Source: Ustulina deusta (taxonomy: Eukaryota > Ascomycota > Sordariomycetes > Xylariales > Xylariaceae). Taken from it: a stretch of 64,000 bases of DNA. Both the position numbers and the translations under genes were made by a program. The notes beneath the pieces were generated by a model, which was given only the letters and a program-made list of their open reading frames with translations, was not told where the DNA came from and searched no databases. Below are positions 1-11,285 of this stretch, piece by piece. The DNA lies in contig JAJNNX010000043.1 in the NCBI GenBank assembly GCA_023159155.1, positions 186,001 through 250,000 on the forward strand, read 5' to 3'. Every line of letters starts with the position of its first letter. The stretch's first letter is position 1.

Positions 1-2098
1 GGGAACCTAGGTTGGCTATGATTGCCCGTATTCGGAGGCATGTGTGCCCGGTGAAGCAAACATAGCGTCGTATAGTAGTTGGAGTGTAGGAGTGCACTCC
101 AAAAATGATGTCGTGGCATCTCCCAGTACACTATCTTCGGGCAGTTTTGTAGCCAGTCAGCCAGAGCCATGTCACTATGGGTGAGATCAATAGCATTCTG
201 ACGCCGACCACGAGATGCCACCGAGTATTGTTGCGAGAGGACCAACCCCATAATCTCGCATAATTTGACGTATTGTAAGAAGAATTGTACGTGAATGGGG
301 TCTGGCGGAAACCCCATCGCATTATCGGGCTCGTCCTCAATAAAATCGTCCTCGGTCAGCATTTCAACGTCGCAGTCCTCTAGGTTGATGTTGCATGGAC
401 GTCCTAGCGCCACAGCAACGGATCGATCCCGGGTGAACAAGGTCCACCAGATGCGTTTCCATAGCCTCTTGTCCGCGTTACTAAGCTGGGAGCCTTCTAC
501 GCTCCTGTGCATGCCAGAACCCTGAGCAACAATGATAGCAACACGACTCCAGTAAAACACATTTTTAGTAACATCTTCAGGTCCTTCCCAGTACCAGCCC
601 ATAAGCAACAATGACTGGACAATAGTCACTCGATCATCCTCGTAGTTAGCATCGTAAAGGGCTTTAGCTCTCTTATAAAAGGTTAATGCAGCAGGTGTAG
701 TTGAGCCGTTGGCGTCCATAAGCTGTTGGTTTTGGCAAACGCGGGACCCAGCAAGCAAAACAGCTTGGAGTAATAATAGCGACGGGGGGTTCTTGGGATC
801 TCGATATTGCCTCATGAAGCGTGTCCTGTTAAGAACAGGTACAATGGGGTGCACCCATTTGAAATAAGCCTCAATGAGCTCATCGCATAGCTGTCGAGGG
901 GGGAGCAGAAATGCACCACGTTGGTGGAGGATGTCGATTTCGATATTGTCGAGTTCTGTTAACCTTGCTCTGGATCCACGGACATTTTCAGGTAATGGAT
1001 AGTGAACCACATCCGAGGCGCCCTGACGGTCGTGGACCAACAAGGTAAGATTAGAGGATTCGCCTAGGAAAGCGACGCGCCCAGCTTCGGTGATGGGTGC
1101 TCTCGTGAACTTGGGCTTCATGACTAGATTGACATATGTATCATTGTCGACCTCCTCTTTCCTCGCTTGCGCCTCGGTCAAGGTGGTAGGCGGCACACCT
1201 TCGGATGTATGGTATACGGCAGGTGGCCTCGCTGGGAATGTGGTTGAGGAGCCAGCCATGGGCTGGGGGGAGTGGCTCTCGCCGGCATCTCCACGCTCAC
1301 TGTGCCGCAAGGTTAGCCGCGGAAGGTAACATAGATTAAGCTCGGATGTATGCAGACCTGTCGGAGTCCTTGGTTGCGTTTGCTTGTGTCTTCTTCCTTT
1401 TGGGTTGGGGGATCTTGCATTCAATTTGGAAGGCGACGCAGTTGGTGCAAGGAATGCCCAGGCTCGCGGCGTCGCATCGGACCTGGTCTCTGGTGAACAA
1501 CTATACTCATATTGCCGTGCCGACGAGAGTGAGACATGTGCAAGACATGTTGTCTGCGGTGGTTCACGGCCTGGGGTGGCGAGGGAATGGAGAAACAATC
1601 CCGTACCTTTCTGGCATGGCATGTCTGTGGATGGGGAATGATTAGTCGAGAGCTCGGCCAAAGTGGTATTGTTTTCGAGATGCCTCGGCACAATGGGAAC
1701 ATCCCACTTGCGCCCCAGATGGAGCGGTGCTACTGATAAATAGCAGATAGTCCCGAGGATAGTGCCGAAGTCGACTACAAAAACGTATGACAGAGCATAC
1801 TCACCTCGCAAGCTCTCGAAGCACGCTGCCTGGATGAGGTGTCCCATGGTTAGCCAACAGATCGCGCGATGCAAAACATTACGCAAAAGCGGGCACACCT
1901 TCGGAAGCTCAGCTGTCCCTGGGCATTCTGCGCGGCGGTCAGTGAGCCAGGCGCACCGCCAAATGTTCCGCCGGGGGGAGTCGAGGACTGCGCTGGAGAA
2001 TTGGTATGATTCGGGCTCTGATTCTGGTTCTGGGGATGTTGCTGTTGTTGCCCGACCAGCTCGGCAGTGCTGAGTTTAATGTCGATGTCGGCCATCAT
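1..2098 (-). CDS. farA: FarA/CTF1-type Zn2Cys6 transcription factor, 3' end cut by window edge
   Basis: The family regulates cutinase and fatty-acid catabolism genes from the nucleus (CTF1 in Nectria, FarA/FarB in Aspergillus). Exons read 2098-1899, 1829-1805, 1624-1607, 1482-1358 and 1299-1; introns are 69, 180, 124 and 58 nt with GT-AG ends, and phases agree at every junction. The start gives a Q/N/P/T-rich N-terminus, then a basic RRQRASRA stretch and a Zn2Cys6 cluster (CETCHARKVRC, then CTNCVAFQIEC and a KRKK tail). The long last exon carries the fungal transcription-factor middle homology domain (for example YFKWVHPIVPVLNRTRF, then FYKRAKALYDANYEDDR and RLWKRIWWTLFTRDR). It is open to base 1, so roughly the C-terminal third or more is missing. 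Two micro-exons of 25 and 18 nt encode half of the zinc cluster. Family assignment is firm; the alpha (FarA) versus beta (FarB) paralogue is less sure. Confidence 0.9.
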
Positions 2099-2811
2099 GA
2101 TGATGAGAATAAGAAGGGGGAGGAGGAGGGGGGATGCGACGGGCAGGCCACTAGACGAGTCACAACCGGAATATCAAGACTGGATTCAAATATCTAGACG
2201 GATTCCCCAGCCGTGTCGCATCGTAATTGGGAGGGGGCCCAAGGAGAAAAGCGAATGGCCCACGCCCCCTTGTGCATTGGGAACACAAGGGAACTTGAGG
2301 GGTTATCTAAGTAGCTAGTCGATTGTACGTCGAGGTCGAGAGCGTGGCTTGACGTGGGCGTAGGCATGCGTGAGGGTGGAAAAGAGGCAGAAGATCGGTG
2401 TGCTGTACAGACGGCGACAGCAGCGCGATTGAGAGCTTGATGCGACGAAGCAGATGGTGTGTATACCTGTATCTGTCTACACTACCTAGATACCTAGGTA
2501 CCTACTTGGATATTGACAGAGAGAGATGTGAATGAATGTACAGGGTATCTACCAGCACCTACTTAGTACCTACATAGTAAGTAGGTAGTGTAGGTAGGTA
2601 CCTAGAATGACTGTTGGGCAGAAACCACCTACAAGTGCACTGTACACTACCTATAGGTACATACGCCCGTTATTTTGTTATTTATCTTGTGCCCATACCT
2701 ACTTACCTGGTGATAGATACATAGAGCACACCACCGGAGTGCGCGGAATCCATCTGTGACTGCCTAGTTTTCCCACACACAAAACGGCTCGCACCCGCTT
2801 ATAGTAGTGGC
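2099..2811. other. Upstream region of the FarA-like gene with TACCTA/TAGGTA islands
   Basis: No coding sequence is supported here. It is the 5' flank of the minus-strand regulator and ends at the transposon nest. Around 2478-2720 it contains a dense run of overlapping TACCTAGGTA, TACCTACTTA and GTAGGTAGG words. The same motif recurs in many intergenic gaps of this window and is absent from exons. Confidence 0.6.
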
Positions 2812-2825
2812 AATTAACAGCGATT
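2812..2825. repeat. Left target-site duplication of the outer LINE
   Basis: AATTAACAGCGATT here matches AATTGACAGCGATT at 19150-19163 in 13 of 14 bases. The single difference is TpG to TpA, the transition RIP makes. The pair brackets the whole AT-rich block, and the right copy directly follows a (TAC)n tail, as expected for a LINE insertion. Confidence 0.75.
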
Positions 2826-4113
2826 CAACCTTCCTTTTCTTCCTACTTTTAGTTCTTGGAACAGGCCCACTTTCTCCCTAGTTAAAAAACATTTCGCCTT
2901 TTTTCTGGCTTTAAGCCTTACAACTTAGGGCTTATTGCCTTTTTATATCCTTTAAAACTAGACTTATTTTTTTGAAATATCTAATAATAATACTAGCAGA
3001 GGCCTTTTGGGGCTCTCTAACTTTGCTTAAAGGCCCTATTTTTTTATAAATACTAGTAATAAGGCCCTAAAGTTTAAAAAATCCCGCTTTATTTTTGCTT
3101 TTTTTAAAAACTAAAATAAAAACTTTATTATATATAAAGAAGTTATTTTAGTAACTAATTTTATTATTAATATTATATTTTTTTTTTTAGCGTTTTTAGC
3201 TTTTGCTTATGTATGTTAAGCAAAAAAAATCGCTAATGCTGTTTTTAACGCTTTGCTTTTTTTTTTTTTTTTAACCATACTTCTAGCTAAACAAATTAAT
3301 ATTATAAAACTTATATTTCTATATATGCCTAAACAAAATATAAATACTAATATATTAGTATTTATTATAACAATTATTAATATATTAATTATAAATATAT
3401 TTATTAACTTTAATATATATAATATTTATATTTAAGTATGTTTTTAATTTAGATTATATATTTAAACTTTTTTTGTTAGTAAATATAGTTAGAACTAAAG
3501 GTTTATTATATTTAATAATTTAAACTGGACTACTATTAAAAATAAAACCTATAAAAAAAAACAACCTAGTTTAAGATCTAGAGTTTTTTTTTATATTATA
3601 AAAAGCTTTTCTTTCTATATAGTAAGCCTAGTAGACTTATACGTTTTTTTATATAACTTTTTTAGATATACCCTAGTATATTTTCTTATTATAATCTTTA
3701 TTGCTATAAGCTAGTTTATTTAATATAAAAACTAAAATATTGCGGTTTTTTTTATTTAAGCTATAAGTAAGCTCTAGCCCTATAAAATAATTTCTAAGGC
3801 TAACAAAAAATAAGCTATTTATATAGTTGCAAATATTTCTATTTTAAGTATTTTTAATAGATATTTTATAATTAACTTTTTTGCAAAAAAAGTTATAGCT
3901 AAAATAAACTAATTATTTAACTAAATTATATAGTTTAAATATAACTTTTTAGATTAGGTTGTTTTTTTTTTTAAGCTAGTTAAATATAATTTTATTTTTT
4001 TTAGCTTTAAACTTTTTAAGCTTTTAACTTATATTATATTAGTTACTTAGTGCAATATTTATTAGAACTTTTATAATTTTAGAATTTATAAAAAAAAACT
4101 AATATATATAACT

Positions 4114-4176
4114 TATAGTTGTAATTATATACTTAGGGCCTATTATAGCCCTAAAAGGTGTGTTAACTGCTATAGC
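4114..4176 (+). pseudogene. LINE ORF1 zinc-knuckle relic
   Basis: Plus-strand translation gives SCNYILRAYYSPKRCVNC. This resembles the Cys-rich knuckle of Tad-type ORF1 proteins (C-x2-C, G/H spacing, then PKRCVNC) with some Cys codons TGY changed to TAY. Several hundred bases downstream (4205-4440) stay partly open and less AT-rich. I cannot name the flanking protein part with confidence. Confidence 0.5.
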
Positions 4177-5242
4177 TTATACTTTGTTTTTTTTTTTGTT
4201 TGTTTAGCTAGGCTAACTATTAAAGCAGGCAAGTTTATTAAGTTTATAAAGCTGCAACTTTATGCTTTTTAGTAACTAGGCGATAAGGCCTACTGTATTG
4301 CAAAAAAAGCGGTAGTTACTGCTGTTAATTATAAAGAGACCTCTATCTTACTTCCGGTAATCTTTTGTATAGGTACTACTGCAATTACTAATATAATAGA
4401 GAAAGATATTAAGGCTGAAGGGGTGATTATGTTTAGGCCTTAGACTTTTAATACTTCCCGGGGCATATAATCTTATTTTTTTAGCAAACAAAAAAACTTA
4501 TATAGCTAATATAAATGTAGCGTATAGGGCACTAATCCTTTAGACCTTTATAGCTTTTTTTAAAACTTCCCTTTAATAGCTATATATTTAGCCGCTTTAA
4601 TAACGCAACTATCTATATCTTAACCGACCGGGCATATTACTTTATTTGCTTTTTAGTTTTATAAAAATATCTTTTCTAGTTTTTTTCTTGCTATATAACT
4701 TGTTTTAAAATATAAAAGATATTAAAGAAAAGATTTATTTTTATTTTTAGTATTAATTTTTTTTTTATTAAAAATAAATATATTTTTAACGGCTTTTTTA
4801 GCGCTAGCTAGAAATACTTTATTAGCTGCGCTAGAAAATAAAAAGTAATTATAGTAATATAAGCTAATATTTAAAGGTTTTTTTTTATATATAATATTTT
4901 TATTAGCTTAGCAAATAATTTATAAATAAATATTATCTTAATTTAAAAACTATAAATATATTTTATAAAAATAAAAAATATATATAAAAAGTACTTTTTT
5001 TATTAATGTTTTTTTTTTAAAAAAAACTAAAAAAAAACCTTTTTAAAGTTATAACTTATATATATAATAAATAGAAATATGCCATTTATTTTTCTATAAA
5101 TACTTTATATTTTAATATTATTTATATATAGGTTTAGAGTTTTATGGTTTATAACGTTTACTATTCTTTTTAATACTTTATAAACAACTTAGTTATAAAT
5201 ATTATGCTTACTTTTTTTTGCTTTTAAAATATATTAGTTGCT

Positions 5243-5575
5243 AGTAATTTTAATACTATATATTAAAACTAAGCACTAGGCATAAGCAACTATTATAATT
5301 TATTTTTTAGCTAGCATATAATAGAATATATATTTAAAAACAAGTTTATATAGCATATTATTAGAATTTTTATATATAAAATAAGCTTTATTTTTAATTT
5401 ATTTATGTTTAATATTCTAAATACTGCTATATAAGTTAATAATAATTTTTATATAAAGTTAGACTATTATACTTTTAAAATAGTAATATTTATTTAGAAT
5501 CTTTTTTTTTGCTTAATTATATAAAATATTAAAACAAATAATGTTTATTTCTAGGTTAGATCTATTTTTTAACTA
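5243..5575 (+). pseudogene. LINE endonuclease (APE-type) C-terminal relic
   Basis: In one plus-strand frame, SNFN at 5243-5254 fits the GDFN motif (GG/GA to AG/AA transitions). About 50 codons later FNLFMFNI fits VLDLVFSNI, and KLDYYT at 5456-5473 fits the TGSDHET motif, with the SDH codons changed only by C-to-T. These are the ordered motifs of the APE-like endonuclease of Tad-type LINEs. The homology ends where the Gypsy LTR begins. Confidence 0.6.
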
Positions 5576-5580
5576 GTATA

Positions 5581-5808
5581 TATAACGGTTAGTATAGTCT
5601 TAGCAAGACCTGCAAGAACTCCAAGCCTACATAGCAATAAAATAGGAAGTCTACGCACGGACCAACCTAACTCTGCAGCTATATATATAAAGTTTATATC
5701 TACCTACTTTATAAACTTTAACTTTTTTTTTTTTTTTTTTTAATTTAAAATCTTTGTTTATAATATTAATAAACTAACTATAAAAGCTTTACTTAATTAA
5801 TTATAATA
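5581..5808 (+). repeat. Gypsy 5' LTR
   Basis: About 228 bp that align along their whole length with 15632-15858. Almost all differences are C/T or G/A. Both copies share a poly-T run after TTTATAAACTTT and the word GCAGCTATATATATAAA. Starts TATAACGG or TATAATAG (RIP form of TGTAAC) and ends in TA (RIP form of CA). Preceded by GTATA at 5576-5580, which recurs after the other LTR. Confidence 0.75.
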
Positions 5809-7044
5809 TTACTTTAAGCTTATTAATTATTTATTAATAAGTATTTAATAAATATTTTTTTTTATTTTGCTATAATTAGCAAAATATAAATAAACTTTTT
5901 TTTTTAGTTATATATTTAATATAAAAAATTATATATTTTATAATATAAATCTAACTTTAATATAACTTTAATAAAACTTTTAATTTTTATACTATTTAAA
6001 AACTAATAATCTATAAAAAATCTAACTTTAAATATTTTTATTTTATTTTTAGTTTTTAAATAATTAAAATAATTTTAGTTCTTAAGTATAGCTAGCTTTT
6101 TACTATTAAATAATTTTAAAATTTTTTTTTTAATAAAAAAAAAATTAAGCATTAAACTTTTTTATAAATATTTTAAGCGAACTAATACTTAAAAAAAAAT
6201 CTAAAAAAAAAAAAAATTAAAACTTAAAAAAACAAAATCTAAACTAGAACTAGAACTATTTAAAATAAATAATATATTTAAAAACATAGCACTAAATATT
6301 ATAGCTATATAAGCTTATAACTTTATATTAGTTCTAACAAAACTTTTTTAATAAATAAAAAAAATAAAATACTAATTTTTTAATACATTTATTTTAATAT
6401 TTTTAAAAAATAACTATAATTTAATAATAAAAAGTATATTTAAAAGTATTAACTTTAAACTTTTTAGTTTTGCTACTTTATTTGTTTTTTATTTTGTTAG
6501 TTTATTTTTTAATGTTTTAAACCTTATTTATATTAAAAAAGCTAAAATATAAAAAATTAATCTTAGCAAGTTTATAAAAAATAAAACCTTATTTAATAAT
6601 TAGGTTTATAAATTAGCAAAAAAGCTAAATAAAAATATTACTATATTCCAAACTAAAAATAGCTAATTTTAGTATATTATAAGCTAATTAAAAAAATATA
6701 CTAAAAAATTAATAAAAATATATTTTTATTTAATTAAAAAATTATTTAGTAGTATTATTAAAATAATTTAAGTTTTATTAATAGTTTATTATAATTTTAA
6801 TTAAGTAATTATAGCTTATAAAATATTTTAAGCTTATATATATAAAACTAATAAAAATATTAATAAGTTTATTTTTATATTTAATAGTTTAATTTAAAAA
6901 TATTAACTAGCTAAATTATAATAAAAATATAAATTATAAAACTATTTTTATATAAACTTAAAAAAAAACTTATATAAAATTTTTATAAATTTAAATATTT
7001 TTTAAAAATTATTTATTAATAAAATTATTAAATTAATATATAAT

Positions 7045-7313
7045 AAAAAAGGACAGGGCAACTTAATACCAAAAATAACTAAAAACAATAAAAATAAACT
7101 AAAATGCCTGCTACTAAAAAATTAGTATGAATTGCTATGCGTATAAAGTAAGTATTGCTTTTAAGAAGTTCGAAGGTTTTTATAGCTATTCGAACCTCTG
7201 AATGTAGCTAAAGATCAGCCGGTTCGGGCTGCGGGCGGCCCGAATACGGCTAACAATTAATGTATAGCTATATTTGTAACTGCTAGTGTGCCGCTAGCAC
7301 TAGCCCTACTACA
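7045..7313. repeat. Direct terminal repeat, copy 1
   Basis: Matches 11026-11285 throughout, with mainly C/T and G/A differences. It carries a conserved GC-rich island (7219-7250) and ends GCCGCTAGCACTAGCCCT followed by ACTACA. Confidence 0.8.
7223..7244. repeat. GC-only inverted repeat in terminal repeat copy 1
   Basis: TTCGGGCTGC-GG-GCGGCCCGAA forms a 10-bp stem with one mismatch. Copy 2 at 11195-11216 is a perfect stem (TTCGGGCCGC-GG-GCGGCCCGAA). The island has no CpA or TpG, the dinucleotides RIP attacks, which explains its survival. Confidence 0.75.
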
Positions 7314-7934
7314 AACTTCTCTTATTTGAAGCTTTATTTTTTAGATAGCTTTGAATTTAAAAATACAAGGCTAAAAATACTAAAAATAACAATATAACAT
7401 TTATTTAAACCTTTAGGCTTTAACGGTTTAAAAAAAAGAACTAGCTTTAACCTACTAGGCTACTAAGCTTTTAATCAGCTGATTGCTGAACTAGTTATAT
7501 ATTTGTATAGATTTTCTTTGGTTTATAGCTTTTTTTTTTGGTCCGTATACTGTATGCCCTCTGGCTAGGTATGCCTTTTAGTATAACCTTTTTAATATAA
7601 CCTTTTAGTTTTTTAAATGTCCTATTTTTTTATATTTTTTTAATATATTTCTATATAAAACATATATAATTCTATCCAGACTTAATATATATAGCAGTAT
7701 TTGCTAGTATTTTGTATTAGAACTTAAGTAGGTACTACAGTTAGCTACTATTTCGAACTTAAACTAAATTTTTATGCAAGAAATTATGCTATAGCTTTTA
7801 TTACTTTTTATATATATAAATTTCTATATAACTATAGTAATATTTTTTAATAGTATATATATAGGTTAGAGTTTATAAAATAGGCCTTAATCAGCTTTAT
7901 AAATAGACTTTTATAAATAATTTTAAAAATTATA

Positions 7935-10900
7935 AGTATAAGCACAACTTTATATAAATTAGTATAAATAGCTACTTATATATAAAAAAAAAATTATAGA
8001 TTAGTAGCACAGCAATAATATATTAGTAGTACTATATATATATATATAAAATGGCTAATTAATATAGCAATAATATATTAATTAATTAGTAGTACTACAA
8101 TAATTATATAACATATATACTACAAGCAAGCTTCTATATAAAATAATATAAAAGGTTGTTTATATATAACAAACTAATTAGTATAGTAATAATAATTTGT
8201 TAGTGCTATATATCCTAATTAGTAGTATAGCTAATTATATAATATAGATATATTATAAGCAAGTTTATATATAAAATAATATAAAAAGTTATTTATATAT
8301 AATAAATTAATTAGTTAGTATAGCAATACTAATATAACTAACTAATCAGTATAACAATAATAATTTATTAGTGCTATACTATATTTATAGCGCTATATAT
8401 ATATTGCTATATATATAAAACATAAAATATATAGGTTGTATAAATATAAGCAAATTGCTATATAATTTGTATGGGCAATTGTTTGTACACCTATATCTTT
8501 TATATAATATACTGACTGATCAGCATAGCAAACAAATAAACTAATTAGTATAGACGGTATAGGGCTAATTAGAAAGCCTTTATATAAATAATTAATATAT
8601 ATATAAACAGGTTTATATAAAAAACTATATATATGCCTATTTGTATGCAAATAAAACGTAGTAAACTTGCTAATTAATAGCAAATAACTAAAAATTGCAT
8701 AAAACGTAATAAACTTACTAATCAATACATATATAACAAAATAGCTAAAAATTGCTATTTAACAGCAAATATAGCTAAAAATTACTAATCAATAACAAAT
8801 AAGGTGTAATATATTAATATAAGCATACATATATATAAATTAGTATAGGTAGCTGCTTGTATATATATATATTAGCTAAGTTGCTAATCAATTATATATA
8901 TAACAGCTAAACTAGCTAATATATATATAACTAAATTAGCTAATCAATAGTATATTAGTCTATTAATTAAATAGCTAGCTATATAATAGTTTTTTTTAAA
9001 CTATAGGTATAAAAACATATTTATATATAAATTGTATAGGGATCTATTTATATAACTATTAAATATAGGACTAAATAGTATAGCTATTAGAACAAAGGGC
9101 TAAATAAAGGACTAGCTAATTAGTACGCAATTTATTAATTAAAGCTATAAACAAACGTTCTTTTATAAACTATAAACATATTTATATATAGATTAGTACG
9201 TGAATATATTCGTATGCTACTAAATATAGTAAGCCTGGCTAATTAATAATATAACAATTTAATAGGTAATATATAACGTTAAACATTACAACAAAAATAA
9301 TGCTTTTAAAACGAAGCTTTAAAAACAAGGTCTAAACAGCGCTTTTTTTGGACCGTACGTGTTCGAGCGGACTCCTATATAAAACTATATGGGTATTTGT
9401 TTGTACAGCAACTTGTATAGGGAACTAGTTGATTAATGGTATAGAAGCTTAAAAATAACAAAAATGCTAAATATGCTAAAAATGCCAAAAATATTAAAAA
9501 TGCCAAAAATACCAAAAATGCTAAATAATAAAATTGACAAAAATAGAGGTATATATATAGCTAACGGAAGTTTTAAACAAATGTATAGTTTAAAACAGAT
9601 TTTCCTATAAGCTATAGTACTATAAGCATATTTATATATAATTTGTATAAAAATCTGTTTATAGAACTATTTATAATAAGGGATTTGGTTAATTACTAAT
9701 AAAGCACTAACTAAACAAAAGATTAAATAAAGAACTTAAAGCAATAGTTTTTTATAAGCAATATAGATATAAGCAAGTTTATATATAAACTTATATAGTA
9801 ATTTGTTTATATAGTATTTAAATATAAATTTAACTAATTAATGTAATAGTAATATATATAGCTAGCTAATAAAATAACTTAGCTAATTAATATATATAGC
9901 TAGCGATTAAGCTAATTATAGATTTGAAACAAAAGTTTTCTTAGAAGCTATATATTTGCAAGCTAGTTTATATAATAATTTGTATAAGATTTAGCTTATA
10001 GGTATTTTTTAGATAAAGGTATAATTTGCAAAAGCAATTGGCTAATTGACTAACTAATTAATTAATTAATTGATTAGCAGCTTAGAACAAAGATTTTTTT
10101 TGGATTAAAAGGCGTACAAGTATATTTATATATAAATAGTATATAGGTCTATTTAAACAACTTTTAAACAAAAGGACTAACTAATTAATTGACTTAAGTA
10201 ATATAACTATTTTAGTAATATAATTAATTTAGTAATATATATAGCTAGCTAATAAAGTAATAAGCCGATTAAGCTAATTAATACATATTATTAGTAATAA
10301 GTTAATAAAGCCTAGAAAACAAAAGTAATTAGCTTATTAGTATATTATATATATAATGTATAGGTATAAGCGTGTTTATATATAAATTTGTATGGCGGAC
10401 TGCTTAAATGTGTATATAAACATACAAACTAATTAATTAATACAAATTAAGCTAAACTAACAGATTAAAGCTTTTTTATAAGTTATATATCTATAAATAA
10501 GTTTGTATATTAATTTGTATAGTAGGTTGTTTATATATATATTTTAGTAAAAGATTTAGCGGTAAGTGCGTATAGCTAAGGCTTAGGAAAGGTAATAAAG
10601 CTGATTAATGTATATAATAACTAGATTAGTTTAGTTAGTTATATAGAGTAGGTTTAATTAGCTGTTTAATGTGTATAGCTAATAAACTAGGCTTTTTAGA
10701 AAATATATAGTTATGAGCAGATTTATATATAGATTTATATAAAGGGCTATTTATAGGTATATTTATATAGGGCTTGGCTAATTAAGCTATATAGGTTAGG
10801 TTAGTTTTCTAACTAGGTTAGTTTTTGTATAGAGTTAGTATTAAAGCAATTAATGGGTTATAGATATATTTGTATAATAATTTGTATAGGAAAGCGTTAA

Positions 10901-11010
10901 GCGATTAGTTTCTGATTATAGGTTGTACTCCGAGGAGCAATAAGTATGTGTAAGTATTGTTATATATAAATTTGTATAGCGGACTGCTTTATTATAGTTT
11001 TACTAAAAAT
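7935..11010. repeat. Degenerate tandem array, at least 15 units of roughly 90-255 bp
   Basis: A core close to TTATATATAAATTTGTATAG followed by GGnCTGnTTATA recurs near 7938, 8121, 8256, 8449, 8821, 9012, 9172, 9634, 9771, 9950, 10110, 10367, 10490, 10708, 10862 and 10951. Most units are preceded by ATAAGCA-like words and separated by CTAATTAATTAG-like spacers. Spacing averages under 200 bp. Unit lengths vary, so this is an old satellite-like array scrambled by mutation and indels. Confidence 0.65.
9450..9524. repeat. 9-bp minisatellite, AAAAATGCY type
   Basis: About eight imperfect tandem copies of AAAAATGCC/AAAAATGCT/AAAAATACC lie inside the larger array. Similar A-rich words (CCAAAAATAACTAAAAA) occur at the 5' side of both terminal repeats of the element. 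Confidence 0.7.
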
Positions 11011-11025
11011 ATTATTAAAGAAAAA

Positions 11026-11285
11026 CGGAGCAACTTAATACTAAAAATAACTAAAAATAACAAAAATAAACTAAAACGCTTGCTATTAAAAAACTAGTAT
11101 AAATTGCTATGTGTGTGAAGTAAGTGTTACTTTTAAGAAGTTTAAAGGCTTTTATAGCTATTTGAACCTTTGAATGTAGCTGAAGATCAGCTGGTTCGGG
11201 CCGCGGGCGGCCCGAATATGGCTAACAATTGATATACAGCCATATTTGCAGCTGCCAGCGTGCCGCTAGCACTAGCCCTGCTGCA
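11026..11285. repeat. Direct terminal repeat, copy 2
   Basis: Partner of 7045-7313. This copy keeps more G/C (for example GCAGCTGCCAGCGTGCCGCT), so it was hit less by RIP and is the better template for the ancestral sequence. It contains the perfect 22-nt hairpin at 11195-11216. Confidence 0.8.

Larger units (their letters stand above)
7045..11285. mobile_element. Third-level LTR-bounded element with non-coding tandem-repeat interior
   Basis: Two direct repeats of about 265 bp (7045-7313 and 11026-11285) enclose 3.7 kb with no pol-like or gag-like reading frame that I can recognise. Most of that interior is a degenerate tandem array (7935-11010). ATAAT precedes the first repeat (7040-7044) and follows the second (11286-11290), a candidate 5-bp duplication, though weak in such AT-rich DNA. 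It interrupts the gag-side half of the Gypsy element. Best read as a non-autonomous LTR element (LARD-like). An alternative is two solo copies of one short repeat that trapped unrelated DNA. Confidence 0.6.

Noticed and set aside
3253..3435. 60-codon frame in the AT-rich block
   Set aside because: Composed of Ile, Asn, Phe, Lys and Tyr with no motif; an expected by-product of AT-rich decay inside the LINE.
5640..5720. Residual GC patches near 5590-5700 as a possible host gene fragment
   Set aside because: They align with 15640-15770 and belong to the Gypsy LTR.
8393..8725. 110-codon minus-strand frame
   Set aside because: Lies entirely in the degenerate tandem array; composition mirrors TATA-rich repeats.
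7935..11010. Possible CRISPR array
   Set aside because: Units vary in length, repeats are diverged, spacers are low complexity and the genome is eukaryotic.
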